From an uncultured Collinsella sp. (GTDB lineage Bacteria; Actinomycetota; Coriobacteriia; Coriobacteriales; Coriobacteriaceae), in contig CABRYP010000011.1 in the NCBI GenBank assembly GCA_902475245.1, positions 1-57,300 of the forward strand: DNA of 57,300 bases. Reading direction: 5' to 3'. The first letter of the stretch is position 1; each line of letters begins with the position of its first letter. The translations under genes and the position numbers were made by a program. Positions 7,970 through 16,616 of the stretch are shown in pieces. The notes under the pieces were generated by a model, which was not told the DNA's origin, made no database searches, and saw only the letters and a program-made list of their open reading frames with translations.

Positions 7970-8821
7970 TTAGTCAATCAGATATTTCTCGAATGCGGCC
8001 ATGTTCTTGGCATCTGCCGCCGCCGGGTCATCGTAGTAACGACCGTCCGTGATTTCCTGGCCCAGCATGCCGTCGAAACCATGGGCGTTGAGTGTGGCGA
8101 CGAAGGCGTCCATATCGTGCTTGCCATCGCCCCACACCAGATGGCCATACGGGTCACCGTCGATAAAGTGCATCTCGTGAATTGCCCCATCACCAAAGGC
8201 GGCAAACCAGTCCTCGAGCGTCTCGCCTGCAACGCCCATCGCGGTTGTATCAACCATGGGCTGTAAGTACGGGCTCGCGACCTCGTCAATCATGCGCTTC
8301 GCATCGGAAACCGTCGTCACAAGGTTGCTCTCCTCGGGACGCAGGCTTTCCATCGTAAGCACCAGACCGTGCTCGCCGGCATACTCCGCCAGAATGGACA
8401 AGTGCTCGCGGCTGCGCTTCCAGGCTTCCTCGCGGTCCTCGTCCCAGTCGCCCCAGCCCGAGTTGATGGACATACGATCGCACCCAAGTACCTCGGCAAG
8501 CTCAATGCCGTGCTTAAAGTACGCCAGGCTGCGCTGTTCATGCAGCGGTTTGCGTGCGCAGTACTGCCAAGGATAGACAACGTTCTCGGGGCACAGAGTA
8601 CGATACCTAAGCCCACGGTCTGCAGCCTTTTTCGCCAGGACCTCAGCCTCAAAGTAGCCCGTGTGGTCGAGCGTCACATGCGGCTCTGCGCACCACAGCT
8701 CAATGGACTCAAAGCCCAAACGCTGCTGCACATCAAGGAAGTAATCGAGCGACCACATGATGTAGTGGATATTCATGCCCGCAATTTGCTCGCGGCGCAG
8801 CGTCGGTTTGGATTCAGGCAT
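7970..8821 (-). CDS. frlC: Xylose isomerase-like TIM-barrel epimerase, FrlC-like
   Basis: 283 residues of the sugar-phosphate isomerase/epimerase (AP_endonuc_2) superfamily. Likely metal ligands occur in LTMESLRPEESN, PMVDTTAM, MHFIDGD and GQEITDG. FrlC interconverts fructoselysine and psicoselysine in E. coli. Its ATG lies one base after the amidohydrolase stop, so translation is coupled, and frlB follows 62 nt later. Substrate by context only. Confidence 0.72.
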   Translation of the reverse strand: MPESKPTLRREQIAGMNIHYIMWSLDYFLDVQQRLGFESIELWCAEPHVTLDHTGYFEAEVLAKKAADRGLRYRTLCPENVVYPWQYCARKPLHEQRSLAYFKHGIELAEVLGCDRMSINSGWGDWDEDREEAWKRSREHLSILAEYAGEHGLVLTMESLRPEESNLVTTVSDAKRMIDEVASPYLQPMVDTTAMGVAGETLEDWFAAFGDGAIHEMHFIDGDPYGHLVWGDGKHDMDAFVATLNAHGFDGMLGQEITDGRYYDDPAAADAKNMAAFEKYLID

Positions 8822-8822
8822 C

Positions 8823-10406
8823 TTATGCCTCCTTATTTCGGTCGAACACGATTTGTCCGTCCGACATCGTCATATCAACCGCAAGATCGCGTGCGTCGCG
8901 ATAATCGAGGTCAAACACATCCCGATCGAGCACGCAGATATCGGCAAGCTTGCCGACCTCGAGCGTACCCAGCTCATCTTCGCGCATCAGGTCGTACGCG
9001 CCCCCGGCAGTCCAAGCGCGCAAGAGCTCGACAAGCGTCAGCACGTTGGCCTCATTCACGGGCAGTCCGTCGTCGAAGTATCCGCCGCACGCACTGTAGA
9101 TTGACTCGCCCAGGCTCGGAATCAGCAGCGGCAAATCCGTACCACAGCACACCGTGCATCCGGAATCCTCCATGCCGTGGCGATTCCAGCTGTGCAAAAG
9201 TCGTGTCTCGCCAATTTGTCGACGCATCATCGACAGGCAATCCTCGCGCCGGTCCAGCGTCAGAATCTGCGGATAGACCTCGCAAATTCCACCTAACTTG
9301 CCAAACTCGACAAGATCGGTCGGGTCAGAGTTCTCGAGATCGGTAATCGCATGGCGGCGAAGCATCCGTCCATGCTCGTCTCGAGGCAGCGAGGCATAGA
9401 GCGCCACGGTGCGACGAACGGCGCCATCGCCCTGGCAATGCAAGGAATATCGGAAGCCGTCAGCATCAATTGCACGCAGCTCGTTCTCAATCAGATCCCA
9501 TTCGGGCTCCTCGACAACCGTCTTGCCGGCAGCGCCCGCATCGGCCGTGTCCTCATAGGGGTCAATCATCTCGGCAAGCCCCGCCCATACGCCGCGATCG
9601 GTCATACGGTTGAAGCCGGAAAAGCGAACGAACGATCCCCGGAAGCGCTCTCGTGCCTCGCGGGCATATGCCATATTTGCACCGGCACCCACCGGCTGCG
9701 ACATCATAGAGACGCGAACCGTCAGCTCACCAGATTCCTCACGGCGAGCCATTTCGTCGGCAAAGCCGTAGTAGTCATCAAACGCCATCTCCTTGATGGC
9801 GGTAACGCCGCGCTCGTTAAGCATGCTCATGTAGTCCGAATACCCGGCACGCACCTCGGGCAGCGCGAGGAAATCGCTCATCATGCGCCAGATCTTCTCG
9901 GCATAGCACGCCTGGGGTGTAAAGCCGTATCGCGCACTGGCAGCAGCATTGAGAACGCAGGTCTCCGCTCCCGGTGTAAAGCAGACGACGGGGATATCGC
10001 CAAAACAATCGTCAAACACAGCTGCCGTATTTGCGTTCTCGGCATCCGATGCCAACGTTTCGGGTAGGTTGTGGCCAAAAGCCGCCGCGCAATCCGGATG
10101 ATCTTCTTTCCATGCACGCAAGAGCGACACAGCCTCTTTGGCATCAGCGATGCAGGACAGATCAGACCCTAACGTCCGCAGCGCCCAACCTGTATAGAAG
10201 GTATGCACATCGATCAGGCCAGGCATGACAGTGCGGTCGCCCAGATCAACTACCTCGTCCGCCTGGGTCAAATACGAAGCCACCTCACACTTGGTGCCAA
10301 CAGCCTCAATTCGATTGCCACGGACCGCTACGAAACCTTCAAACGGCAGGTCCCCCGTACCGGTAAAGACGCTCTTAGACGTCAGGACCGTCAAACGATC
10401 AGACAT
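8823..10406 (-). CDS. YtcJ-type amidohydrolase (metal motif altered)
   Basis: 527 residues from the ATG at 10406; a GTG at 10415 is the alternative. The N-terminal beta-sandwich (VRGNRIEAVG) leads to TVMPGLIDVHTFYTGW. The usual metal-binding HxH of the amidohydrolase family is here H68-T69-F70, so the second histidine is missing. Later landmarks are kept: SLHCQGDGAV, RRHAITDLEN and CCGTDLPL, then the closing sandwich (LGTLEVGKLADICVLD). It is wedged between transporter and epimerase genes with coupling on both sides, so it probably processes the imported compound, for example an N-acyl or amide derivative. That role is inference. Confidence 0.75.
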   Translation of the reverse strand: MSDRLTVLTSKSVFTGTGDLPFEGFVAVRGNRIEAVGTKCEVASYLTQADEVVDLGDRTVMPGLIDVHTFYTGWALRTLGSDLSCIADAKEAVSLLRAWKEDHPDCAAAFGHNLPETLASDAENANTAAVFDDCFGDIPVVCFTPGAETCVLNAAASARYGFTPQACYAEKIWRMMSDFLALPEVRAGYSDYMSMLNERGVTAIKEMAFDDYYGFADEMARREESGELTVRVSMMSQPVGAGANMAYAREARERFRGSFVRFSGFNRMTDRGVWAGLAEMIDPYEDTADAGAAGKTVVEEPEWDLIENELRAIDADGFRYSLHCQGDGAVRRTVALYASLPRDEHGRMLRRHAITDLENSDPTDLVEFGKLGGICEVYPQILTLDRREDCLSMMRRQIGETRLLHSWNRHGMEDSGCTVCCGTDLPLLIPSLGESIYSACGGYFDDGLPVNEANVLTLVELLRAWTAGGAYDLMREDELGTLEVGKLADICVLDRDVFDLDYRDARDLAVDMTMSDGQIVFDRNKEA

Positions 10407-10415
10407 CACAACCAC

Positions 10416-11879
10416 CTACACCGGAAGCATGCCAGAGATTGCCGTTACGATCAGGCCAAAAACGACCATGAAAATGAAGAACTTCCAAATGGTCTTCCAC
10501 CATTGGCCAAACGAAATCCTAGCCACGGCAAGACCGGCGACCGTCATGCCCGCCACGGGGCTGATGGTGTTGATGGTCTGGTTGGCAAACTGGAGCGCGG
10601 TGACGGCCGCCTCGGGATTGAGGCCCATGAGCTCGGTCAGGGGGCCCATAACGGGCATGGTGAGCGCCGCCAAGCCAGAACTCGAGGGAACCAGCAAAGA
10701 GAGCAGGCCAAGGACGACATACATAAACGTGGTGTAGACGGCGGCGGGTGCACCGGCGAGCGCGGTAGCGAGCGCCTGGAGGATGGTGTCGATAATCATG
10801 CCGCCCTCGGCGATGACCAGAATACCGCGAGCGATACCGATAACGACGGCAGCGTACGCAAAGTCGGCGAGACCCTTAACGAACTCCTCTGCGATCGTCT
10901 GCTGGTCAAGGCCGCCCAGGATACCGGCAAGCAAGCCCATGCCAAGGAACACGGCGGAAATCTGATTCATGTACCAGCCCTGGGTAACAAGACCCCAGAC
11001 GATAATGCCCATACCGCAAGCAAAATCGATAAGCACGAGCTTCTGACGGATAGTGAACTCTTCCTCGATGGAGGCATCGGTCACGGAAAACTCAATACGC
11101 TTGAGCTTATCGTCCTCGTACACAATGGACGACTCGGGGTTTTTCTTGACGCGCATGGCGTAGCGCATGGCCCATGCGATACCGACGGCAGTGAAGATGA
11201 CCCAAGAAACGGCGCGCAGCCACAGTTGCGGATTGCCCTCAATGCCAATGATGCCCTGGGCGATCAAAACATTAAACGGGTCGATGGTCGAAGCACAATA
11301 TCCCAGGTTAGGACCAAGGAAGCAGATGATGAATGCCGTCATCGAGTCATAACCGATACCCATCATGATGGGAATGAAGATGGCATAGAACGGCAGGGCT
11401 TCCTCAGACATACCAAACGTAGTGCCGCAAATGGACAGCAATGTCATCGTGATGGGAATGATGAGGATGTCCTTGTTCTTGAGCTTTTTAATCACACGGC
11501 TCATGCCGGCATTCAAAGCGTTGGTCTTGGTGATGATCGCGAACGATCCGCCAATCAATAAGACGAACGCAACGACGTCGGCAGCCTCTTGGATGCCCTT
11601 GGTGGGCGCTTGCAGGACCGCAAAGATATCCTGGCCCAGATTGATGGTCTCGCCGGTCTCGGAATCGGTGTAGTTCTTATCGACCTGTTCATAGGTTCCA
11701 GCAACGGCGACTTCACGCTCGCCCGCCGCTGTCGAAATCGTCTTGCGCTGATACTGACCAGAGGGAACGATCCAAGTCAGGACCGCAAAGACAACGATCA
11801 GCAAGAACATGATCGTATAGACATGCGGTAATTTGAACTTAAAACGTCTGTTTGTCTTCTTCGCCTTCGTATCTGACAT
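10416..11879 (-). CDS. YfcC/DcuC-superfamily transporter (12-13 TM)
   Basis: 487 residues from the ATG at 11879, preceded by GGAGGT at good spacing. A cytoplasmic basic N-terminus (TKAKKTNRRFKFKLP) precedes the first helix, followed by a periplasmic loop, then many hydrophobic segments. Signature stretches are VVAFVLLIGGSFAIITKTNALNAG near residue 110, FLGPNLGYCASTIDPFNVLIAQG, and LVPSSSGLAALTMPVMGPL near residue 410. The family is annotated as C4-dicarboxylate or basic amino acid (ArcD-like) carriers. It replaces the APC-type FrlA permease of E. coli, so the imported molecule may be an acidic or modified Amadori product. Confidence 0.8.
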   Translation of the reverse strand: MSDTKAKKTNRRFKFKLPHVYTIMFLLIVVFAVLTWIVPSGQYQRKTISTAAGEREVAVAGTYEQVDKNYTDSETGETINLGQDIFAVLQAPTKGIQEAADVVAFVLLIGGSFAIITKTNALNAGMSRVIKKLKNKDILIIPITMTLLSICGTTFGMSEEALPFYAIFIPIMMGIGYDSMTAFIICFLGPNLGYCASTIDPFNVLIAQGIIGIEGNPQLWLRAVSWVIFTAVGIAWAMRYAMRVKKNPESSIVYEDDKLKRIEFSVTDASIEEEFTIRQKLVLIDFACGMGIIVWGLVTQGWYMNQISAVFLGMGLLAGILGGLDQQTIAEEFVKGLADFAYAAVVIGIARGILVIAEGGMIIDTILQALATALAGAPAAVYTTFMYVVLGLLSLLVPSSSGLAALTMPVMGPLTELMGLNPEAAVTALQFANQTINTISPVAGMTVAGLAVARISFGQWWKTIWKFFIFMVVFGLIVTAISGMLPV

Positions 11880-11921
11880 AGATACCTCCAAAGAACTCGA
11901 GACTGCATCGCATCTCGCTTC

Positions 11922-11987
11922 AACGTTTGCACAATGCAAACGTTCTATGACGTCCCATAGATTACCAGCAGCTTTTTCCTTCATCAA
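11922..11987 (-). promoter_or_regulatory. Operon promoter with downstream 23-bp palindromic operator
   Basis: On the minus strand TTGATG (11982-11987), 17 nt, TAATCT (11959-11964). About 14 nt beyond the -10 is AACGTTTGC-ACAAT-GCAAACGTT (11922-11944), two perfect 9-bp arms. The position suits a repressor, most simply the GntR protein encoded next door. Confidence 0.6.
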
Positions 11988-12097
11988 GATAATTTCAAAC
12001 TGATTGCCGCAACGCGGTTGAACGGTTGCGTTTGCGCCGTGAACGGTATGGAAACGCCCGGTGAGATGATCCACCGGGCGCTTCCATTCGCAATGTC

Positions 12098-12841
12098 CTA
12101 GATGTCAAAAACGTAGCGAGACCCAACGATCCGCTGACGACCGATGATAAACGGCCGCCGCTGCTCATCGAAAAAGAAGGCTTCCATATAAAACAAGGGT
12201 TCGCCAACGGGAATTGCCAACAGTCGAGCGACCTCGGGCGACGCGCACGCGATCTCGAGCGTGCACGGGTCGGTAAACGCGGGCGTGCGGCCCGTCCGGT
12301 TGCGCACGAACTCAAAAATGGATTGGTTAGATAGAGGTGCCGTTGATAGATAGGCGTTGTCCTCGTAAACATATATGTTGTTCTCGAGCATGACAGGGAC
12401 GCCATCGGCAGTGCGCACACGCTCAACGCAAATCAAGTCAGTTCCAACGGGAACACCAAAGAACTGCGCTTCGGTGGAATCCGCCGGCAGTATCTTTCTC
12501 GAAATGACACACGCCCCCGGTTCCATTCCGTTAACGCGGCATGCGTTCGAAAAACTCTGAACGTCATCCTTCTGGCGAATCTTGCGCTTGAGCTTGGGGG
12601 CATTGACAAACGTGCCTTTCCCCTGTCGCTTCGTTAGATAGCCCTGCTGGACGAGCTCCTCAATAGCGCGTCGCACGGTAACGCGGCCAACTTTATAGCT
12701 CTCAGCCAATTCGAATTCGTTGGGTATCCGCGCGCCTGCCTTGTAGGCGCCGGAGTTAATTTCGTTTTTAATGATATCAATGACCTGTTGGTACAGCGGT
12801 ATCGCTGCTTTACCGTCAGTTGGCCCTTCAGTCGGTGGCAT
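12098..12841 (-). CDS. GntR-family regulator with UTRA domain (FrlR-like)
   Basis: 247 residues. The N-terminal winged helix (LYQQVIDIIKNEINSGAY, IPNEFELAESYKVGRVTVRRAI, GYLTKRQGKGTFV) is followed by a UTRA effector-binding domain from about residue 95 (CVERVRTADGVPVMLENNIYV). HutC-subfamily regulators bind a sugar-phosphate or similar metabolite. It lies upstream of, and in the same direction as, the frl-like operon, separated by a promoter and palindrome, and is the probable local repressor. The ATG follows GGGAGAGGG. Confidence 0.85.
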   Translation of the reverse strand: MPPTEGPTDGKAAIPLYQQVIDIIKNEINSGAYKAGARIPNEFELAESYKVGRVTVRRAIEELVQQGYLTKRQGKGTFVNAPKLKRKIRQKDDVQSFSNACRVNGMEPGACVISRKILPADSTEAQFFGVPVGTDLICVERVRTADGVPVMLENNIYVYEDNAYLSTAPLSNQSIFEFVRNRTGRTPAFTDPCTLEIACASPEVARLLAIPVGEPLFYMEAFFFDEQRRPFIIGRQRIVGSRYVFDI

Positions 12842-12865
12842 ATACCCTCTCCCAGCACAATTAAT

Positions 12866-12907
12866 TCTAAAACGGGCTTAAGAGCATTCAACAAGCCCTT
12901 AAGCCCG
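12866..12907 (-). terminator. Terminator after the HAD hydrolase gene
   Basis: On the minus strand a perfect 10-bp stem (CGGGCTTAAG with CTTAAGCCCG; 12873-12882 and 12898-12907) ends in TTTTAGAATT. It sits just upstream of the GntR gene. Confidence 0.7.
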
Positions 12908-12991
12908 CATTAGCTTAAAGTATGCTAGGTGTCGCACCAAAATGTTGGCTATTTACTCATCAGACCCGAAAAACGCGCAACTACCGCGCTC

Positions 12992-13651
12992 CTAAGAAAG
13001 CGTGAGCAGCTCCGGCAGCTGGTCGATAATCTTGTCCGCGGCATCCTGGCTAAAGCCAAAGCGTTCCTCGCGCTTGGCAATGACTGTCAGGCCAGCTCGC
13101 TTGCCAGCGGTGATGCCAGGCACCGAATCCTCAACGCAGCAGCAGCGATTCGCGGGCAGTCCCAGCAGGTCCAGCGCATGCAGGTAGATGTCGGGCTCGG
13201 GCTTGCTCTCCTTAAACTGCTCGCCGCTCACCACATACTCAAAGGCATCCGACAGCCCGCACGCATTGAGCACTTCCTCGATGCTAACCATGGGAGACGA
13301 GCTGGCAAGCGCCACGCGAACGCCGCGGCGCGGCAGCTCTCGAATCGTATCCACGGCGCCTGGGTTAATCAAAGCCTGATAGTCGCGCGGACGCTTATGA
13401 GCCCATTCGTCCCAACGGGCCAACGCTTCCTCGCCAGTGAAATGCCCCTTACCGGCACGCTCAAACCAATCGACCAGCATATGCAGGAAGAACTGATGGG
13501 AGGTACCGACCTGCCCATTCAACTCCTCTTGAGTCAGATTAAGCCCCAGCTCCTTGGCAAACGCAGCAGTCTCGCCCAGGTAGTAATACTCGGTATCGAC
13601 AATCACGCCGTCCATGTCAAAGATAACGGCGTCGAACGGAAATGCGGACAC
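12992..13651 (-). CDS. HAD hydrolase, beta-phosphoglucomutase/sugar phosphatase type
   Basis: 219 residues from a GTG at 13651 with GGGAGG six bases upstream; the longer frame to 13699 runs through a terminator hairpin and is not used. HAD motifs: I, FDMDGVIVDTE (nucleophile and acid Asp); II, ASSSP; III, the Lys in KESKPEPDIY; IV, CVEDSVPGITAG. The helical cap between motifs I and II is of the C1 type used for small sugar phosphates. Substrate not determined. It follows the Cof-like gene. Confidence 0.82.
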   Translation of the reverse strand: MSAFPFDAVIFDMDGVIVDTEYYYLGETAAFAKELGLNLTQEELNGQVGTSHQFFLHMLVDWFERAGKGHFTGEEALARWDEWAHKRPRDYQALINPGAVDTIRELPRRGVRVALASSSPMVSIEEVLNACGLSDAFEYVVSGEQFKESKPEPDIYLHALDLLGLPANRCCCVEDSVPGITAGKRAGLTVIAKREERFGFSQDAADKIIDQLPELLTLS

Positions 13652-13663
13652 GGCACCCTCCCT

Positions 13664-13692
13664 AACAAAAGGGCGCCCGCAAGCAGACGCCC
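13664..13692 (-). terminator. Hairpin between the two HAD genes
   Basis: On the minus strand GGGCGT...GCGCCC (13687-13692 with 13671-13676) is followed by TTTTGTTA. The next gene's Shine-Dalgarno site starts right after, so readthrough may feed it. Confidence 0.55.
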
Positions 13693-13714
13693 GAGCCATG
13701 CACTATCGGCGATT

Positions 13715-14557
13715 CTAACCCAGCAGCTTATCCAGCGCCACCGCAATACCGTCTTCGTTGTTATTGGCGGTCACCATCTGGGCTACAGCCTTAACCTCAT
13801 CGACGGCGTTGCCCATGGCAACACCGGTGCCGGCCCACTCAATCATAGACTTGTCGTTCTGGCCGTCGCCAAACGATACGACCTCGCTGGCATCGATGCC
13901 GAGCTTGGGCAGGGCACCCTCGAGCGCGCAGGCCTTGTCGATACCGGGCGCCGTGTACTCAAAGTACCAGTCGGCCGTAAACATGCCCGAAAGCGTCTGC
14001 TTAAAGGGCGCATACATCTCCTCGTAATGCGCCTGCAGGTAGGCCGGATCGCCCGCCGTCAGCAGCTTGTCCACGGGATAAGCGTCCACAACCTCATGCA
14101 AGCTCTCGACCTCGCGAATCTTAAGGTCGCACGCATCGCGCTCATACTTGACGATATTCTTCTGCGAGCCGTCAGGCAGCGTGATCATGCAATGGTACGA
14201 ATCCTCGACGTGCAGATTACGACCGAGCGAAATCATAGGGATCACGTCAAAATTACGCAGGTGATCAATCAGGCGATGCAATTCGTCGGCAGGCATAGCC
14301 TGATCGAACAGTACCTCATCGGTCTGAGCATCGACCACATGCGCGCCATTGAAAGCGACTAGCAGACCGTCATGGTTTTGAAGGTCGAGCTCCTGCGCCA
14401 AGGCGTGCAGCCCCCATGCGGGACGACCCGAAGCCAAGATGAGCTTAATTCCCGACTCCTGCGCCGCGAGCAGCCTCTCGCGCGTGCGCGGGCTGATGAC
14501 CTTTTGGTCGTTGGTGAGCGTACCGTCGATATCCATTGCGATGGCTTTAATTGCCAT
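13715..14557 (-). CDS. Cof-type HAD phosphatase (C2B cap)
   Basis: 280 residues. Motif I MDIDGTLTNDQ at residues 8-18, motif II LILASGRP, motif III Lys in the cap-core return, and motif IV VVSFGDGQNDKSMIEWAG. The internal 90-190 region is a C2B cap. Cof/YidA-type enzymes dephosphorylate sugar phosphates and flavin or thiamine phosphates with broad specificity. No context fixes its substrate. It starts at an ATG preceded by AAGGAGG. Confidence 0.85.
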   Translation of the reverse strand: MAIKAIAMDIDGTLTNDQKVISPRTRERLLAAQESGIKLILASGRPAWGLHALAQELDLQNHDGLLVAFNGAHVVDAQTDEVLFDQAMPADELHRLIDHLRNFDVIPMISLGRNLHVEDSYHCMITLPDGSQKNIVKYERDACDLKIREVESLHEVVDAYPVDKLLTAGDPAYLQAHYEEMYAPFKQTLSGMFTADWYFEYTAPGIDKACALEGALPKLGIDASEVVSFGDGQNDKSMIEWAGTGVAMGNAVDEVKAVAQMVTANNNEDGIAVALDKLLG

Positions 14558-14653
14558 ATGCGCCTCCTTGCATCGTTTTTATCGCGCACTATCTTATCCG
14601 AGCCGGGGCACGTTCGCACGGCGCAGTGCATGACGGTTGCAAAACCACCCCAT

Positions 14654-14703
14654 TTGAAAGAAGTAAAAAAGTGCTTGCAAAGACGCATCCCGACATTTAA
14701 GTT
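14654..14703 (+). promoter_or_regulatory. Stable-RNA-type promoter upstream of the ClpP/VirD4 cassette
   Basis: TTGCAA (14675-14680), 17 nt, TAAGTT (14698-14703), with an A-rich stretch upstream. The 15-mer AAAAAAGTGCTTGCA (14665-14679) is identical to the UP element plus -35 of the tRNA-Leu promoter near 56851. No tRNA or rRNA follows. Confidence 0.6.
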
Positions 14704-14706
14704 AAA

Positions 14707-14730
14707 AAGGACCGCCGTTGCGGTTTTTAG
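14707..14730. terminator. Small symmetric hairpin with A- and T-tracts
   Basis: ACCGC-CGTT-GCGGT (14711-14724), preceded by AAAAAGG and followed by TTTTT. It would fall at the very start of a transcript from the adjacent promoter, so it may be an old terminator of a lost gene or a 5' leader hairpin. Confidence 0.45.
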
Positions 14731-15044
14731 TAGATCGAGCATATGCAGTTTGAGTTTTAGCGTGTAAGAGAAGGAAGATCGGCAAAGTACAACCCCAAAC
14801 GCAATGACAACTTAATGAGGTAACTGCCACATGTGAGGCACCCAGGGCATTGCTGTCTCGATTTTGAGCACGATGCCTTCCGCCTTGCATGGGCCGTTCC
14901 ATCCCGCCCCTGCAGCAACTGCCTCACGGGCTCTTTGAAAACCGCATAGCACCCCAGCGTCAGCACATCACCCACGGCAAGCACATCACTCACGACAACC
15001 AACACATCAACAAACAGCACGAACATCAACCGATTGGAGAAGCT
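14731..15044 (+). other. Gene-free leader region of the cassette
   Basis: No credible ORF or RNA family recognised. It contains an 8-bp inverted pair GTGAGGCA/TGCCTCAC about 95 nt apart and, near the end, a purine-poor stretch with repeated ACATCA units (about 14965-15030) before the Shine-Dalgarno GGAGA. Confidence 0.4.
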
Positions 15045-15935
15045 ATGACAAACCACCACGCTGAAGACGGCGATAAGAAAAGCATTCTGGATGCCCGCAT
15101 TGAGCGAGCATATGCAAACGAATATGACGCCGCCTTTGCCGCCGCGACCATCAAGAACCACGCGTCGCTACCGCTCGCGACGATCTTGGCCGACCACCCT
15201 CAACTGCTGAAGCGCTGCACAAAGATCATGGGCGACCCCGACATTCGCAAGCTGACAGACCCCTATGCCCCAAAACGCGACAACGATTCGTACGTTCTTA
15301 CCGTAGGCTGCCTAGCCCATATGCTTACGGCGCTCGACACGAAACTCAAGCTCGAATGGAAACCCGACGAACGTCATGAACTCGAAAGCAAGCGGAACAC
15401 CCTGCGCACCGCACTGTTCCTTCCGTTGGACGGCCTCAAGCGCTGCAACGTCGAGCTCAATACACAGGCGCGGCAAAAGCCCGGGACCACGGAGCAGAAA
15501 ACTCCAAGACCCCATGCGGCCATCGTCGACCGCAACCGATATAACCGCATGACCGCGCACTTTTCCGCCGAGGGAGCAGCCATAAGGACGCTGATCGACC
15601 TGCTGTGCCTCCTGAGCATCAACGAGCTATTTGAGGGCTATCTCGCCCTTGTTCCCGCGACGGCACCCAAGTCGGTAGCAAAGATCATCGAGACCTGCAG
15701 ACGCCAGTTTGAGCGCCATCGCAATGGCAGCGAGATGAACGCCAGCATCGCGCAGTACTACGCGGCTCATTACAAAAATGACGGATGTGCCCCTGTCGAG
15801 CATCAGCTGCGGCTCGCCTACACCACGCCCGCCGCAACGCTCCATCGCTTTGGAGCCCTTGGCGCTTGCGAGCCGCACGAACAGGCAGCCTGCCCCACAA
15901 CCGAGCTCGATCTCAGACTCGGACGAACCCTGTAG
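15045..15935 (+). CDS. Hypothetical protein, first gene of the ClpP/VirD4 cassette
   Basis: 296 residues from the ATG at 15045 (GGAGA upstream); an in-frame ATG at 14889 has no ribosome site. The protein is soluble, mixed alpha-rich and without signal peptide or membrane segment. Visible landmarks: acidic start (MTNHHAEDGDKK), HPQLLKRCTKIMGDP, a basic middle part, and a hydrophobic helix near LIDLLCLLSINELFEGYLALV. I recognise no domain. It is 63 nt upstream of the ClpP-like gene and probably co-transcribed; it could be an adaptor or substrate of that protease, which is inference. Confidence 0.65.
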   Translation: MTNHHAEDGDKKSILDARIERAYANEYDAAFAAATIKNHASLPLATILADHPQLLKRCTKIMGDPDIRKLTDPYAPKRDNDSYVLTVGCLAHMLTALDTKLKLEWKPDERHELESKRNTLRTALFLPLDGLKRCNVELNTQARQKPGTTEQKTPRPHAAIVDRNRYNRMTAHFSAEGAAIRTLIDLLCLLSINELFEGYLALVPATAPKSVAKIIETCRRQFERHRNGSEMNASIAQYYAAHYKNDGCAPVEHQLRLAYTTPAATLHRFGALGACEPHEQAACPTTELDLRLGRTL

Positions 15936-15998
15936 CCCGCCAGCCCCTCCGCGGGCAACAATCCTATTCCACAACACAACCAACAGAAAGGAGTCCTC

Positions 15999-16616
15999 AT
16001 GGACACCAATCATTCCCCCATCATCAGCCCCCTCACCATGCGTGAATCCGCCCGAGGTATCACGCTCACCAGCATTTACGATGAGATGCTCGCCCGTCGC
16101 GAGCTCTCCGTCATGGGAAACATCGAAACCCCGATGGCCCACGACCTATGCCAGCAGATCCGCCTGCTCGATGCCACCGACCCCAGCCGCCCCATCACCA
16201 TATTTGTCGCCAGCGCCGGCGGAAGCGTGCGATCGGGTCTTGCGATCTATGACGCCATGCGCCTCGCTTCGTGCCCCATCCGCACCGTCTGCCTGGAATT
16301 CGCCGCGTCCATGGGCGCCGTGATCTTTATGGGCGGCGACGATCGCCGTATGGCGCCCCATGCAGAGCTCATGATTCACGACCCGCTGATCCCCCAGGGG
16401 GCAGGCGGCTCGGCACTTGCGCTGCAGGAAACCAGCCGACGCCTCATGCAGACCCGCAAGACCCTCACGCAAATCCTCTCGGACCGCAGCGGCCTCACGC
16501 CCAAGCGCATCCAGTCCCTCACTGCAAAAGACACCTACCTTTCGGCCGAGCGCGCCGTCGAGCTCGGCTTTGCCCACGAAATCCTCTCGACCACCAAGGA
16601 GGTCGCCCATGCCTAA
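15999..16616 (+). CDS. ClpP-like serine protease (divergent, cassette-borne)
   Basis: 205 residues, close to the usual ClpP subunit length. The fold landmarks are clear: IFVASAGGSVRSGLAIYD for the oxyanion strand, FAASMGAVIF with nucleophile S104, HAELMIHDPL with H127, and KDTYLSAERAVELGF with D178, so the catalytic triad is complete. It differs strongly from housekeeping ClpP in the N-terminal and handle regions. AAAGGAG precedes the ATG. No Clp unfoldase lies nearby; instead the stop overlaps the start of a VirD4-like ATPase gene by 8 nt, which implies coupled synthesis. Confidence 0.85.
   Translation: MDTNHSPIISPLTMRESARGITLTSIYDEMLARRELSVMGNIETPMAHDLCQQIRLLDATDPSRPITIFVASAGGSVRSGLAIYDAMRLASCPIRTVCLEFAASMGAVIFMGGDDRRMAPHAELMIHDPLIPQGAGGSALALQETSRRLMQTRKTLTQILSDRSGLTPKRIQSLTAKDTYLSAERAVELGFAHEILSTTKEVAHA

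Noticed and set aside
12873..12907. Operator palindrome before the GntR gene
   Set aside because: The stem is followed by TTTT on the minus strand and fits a terminator of the upstream HAD gene better.
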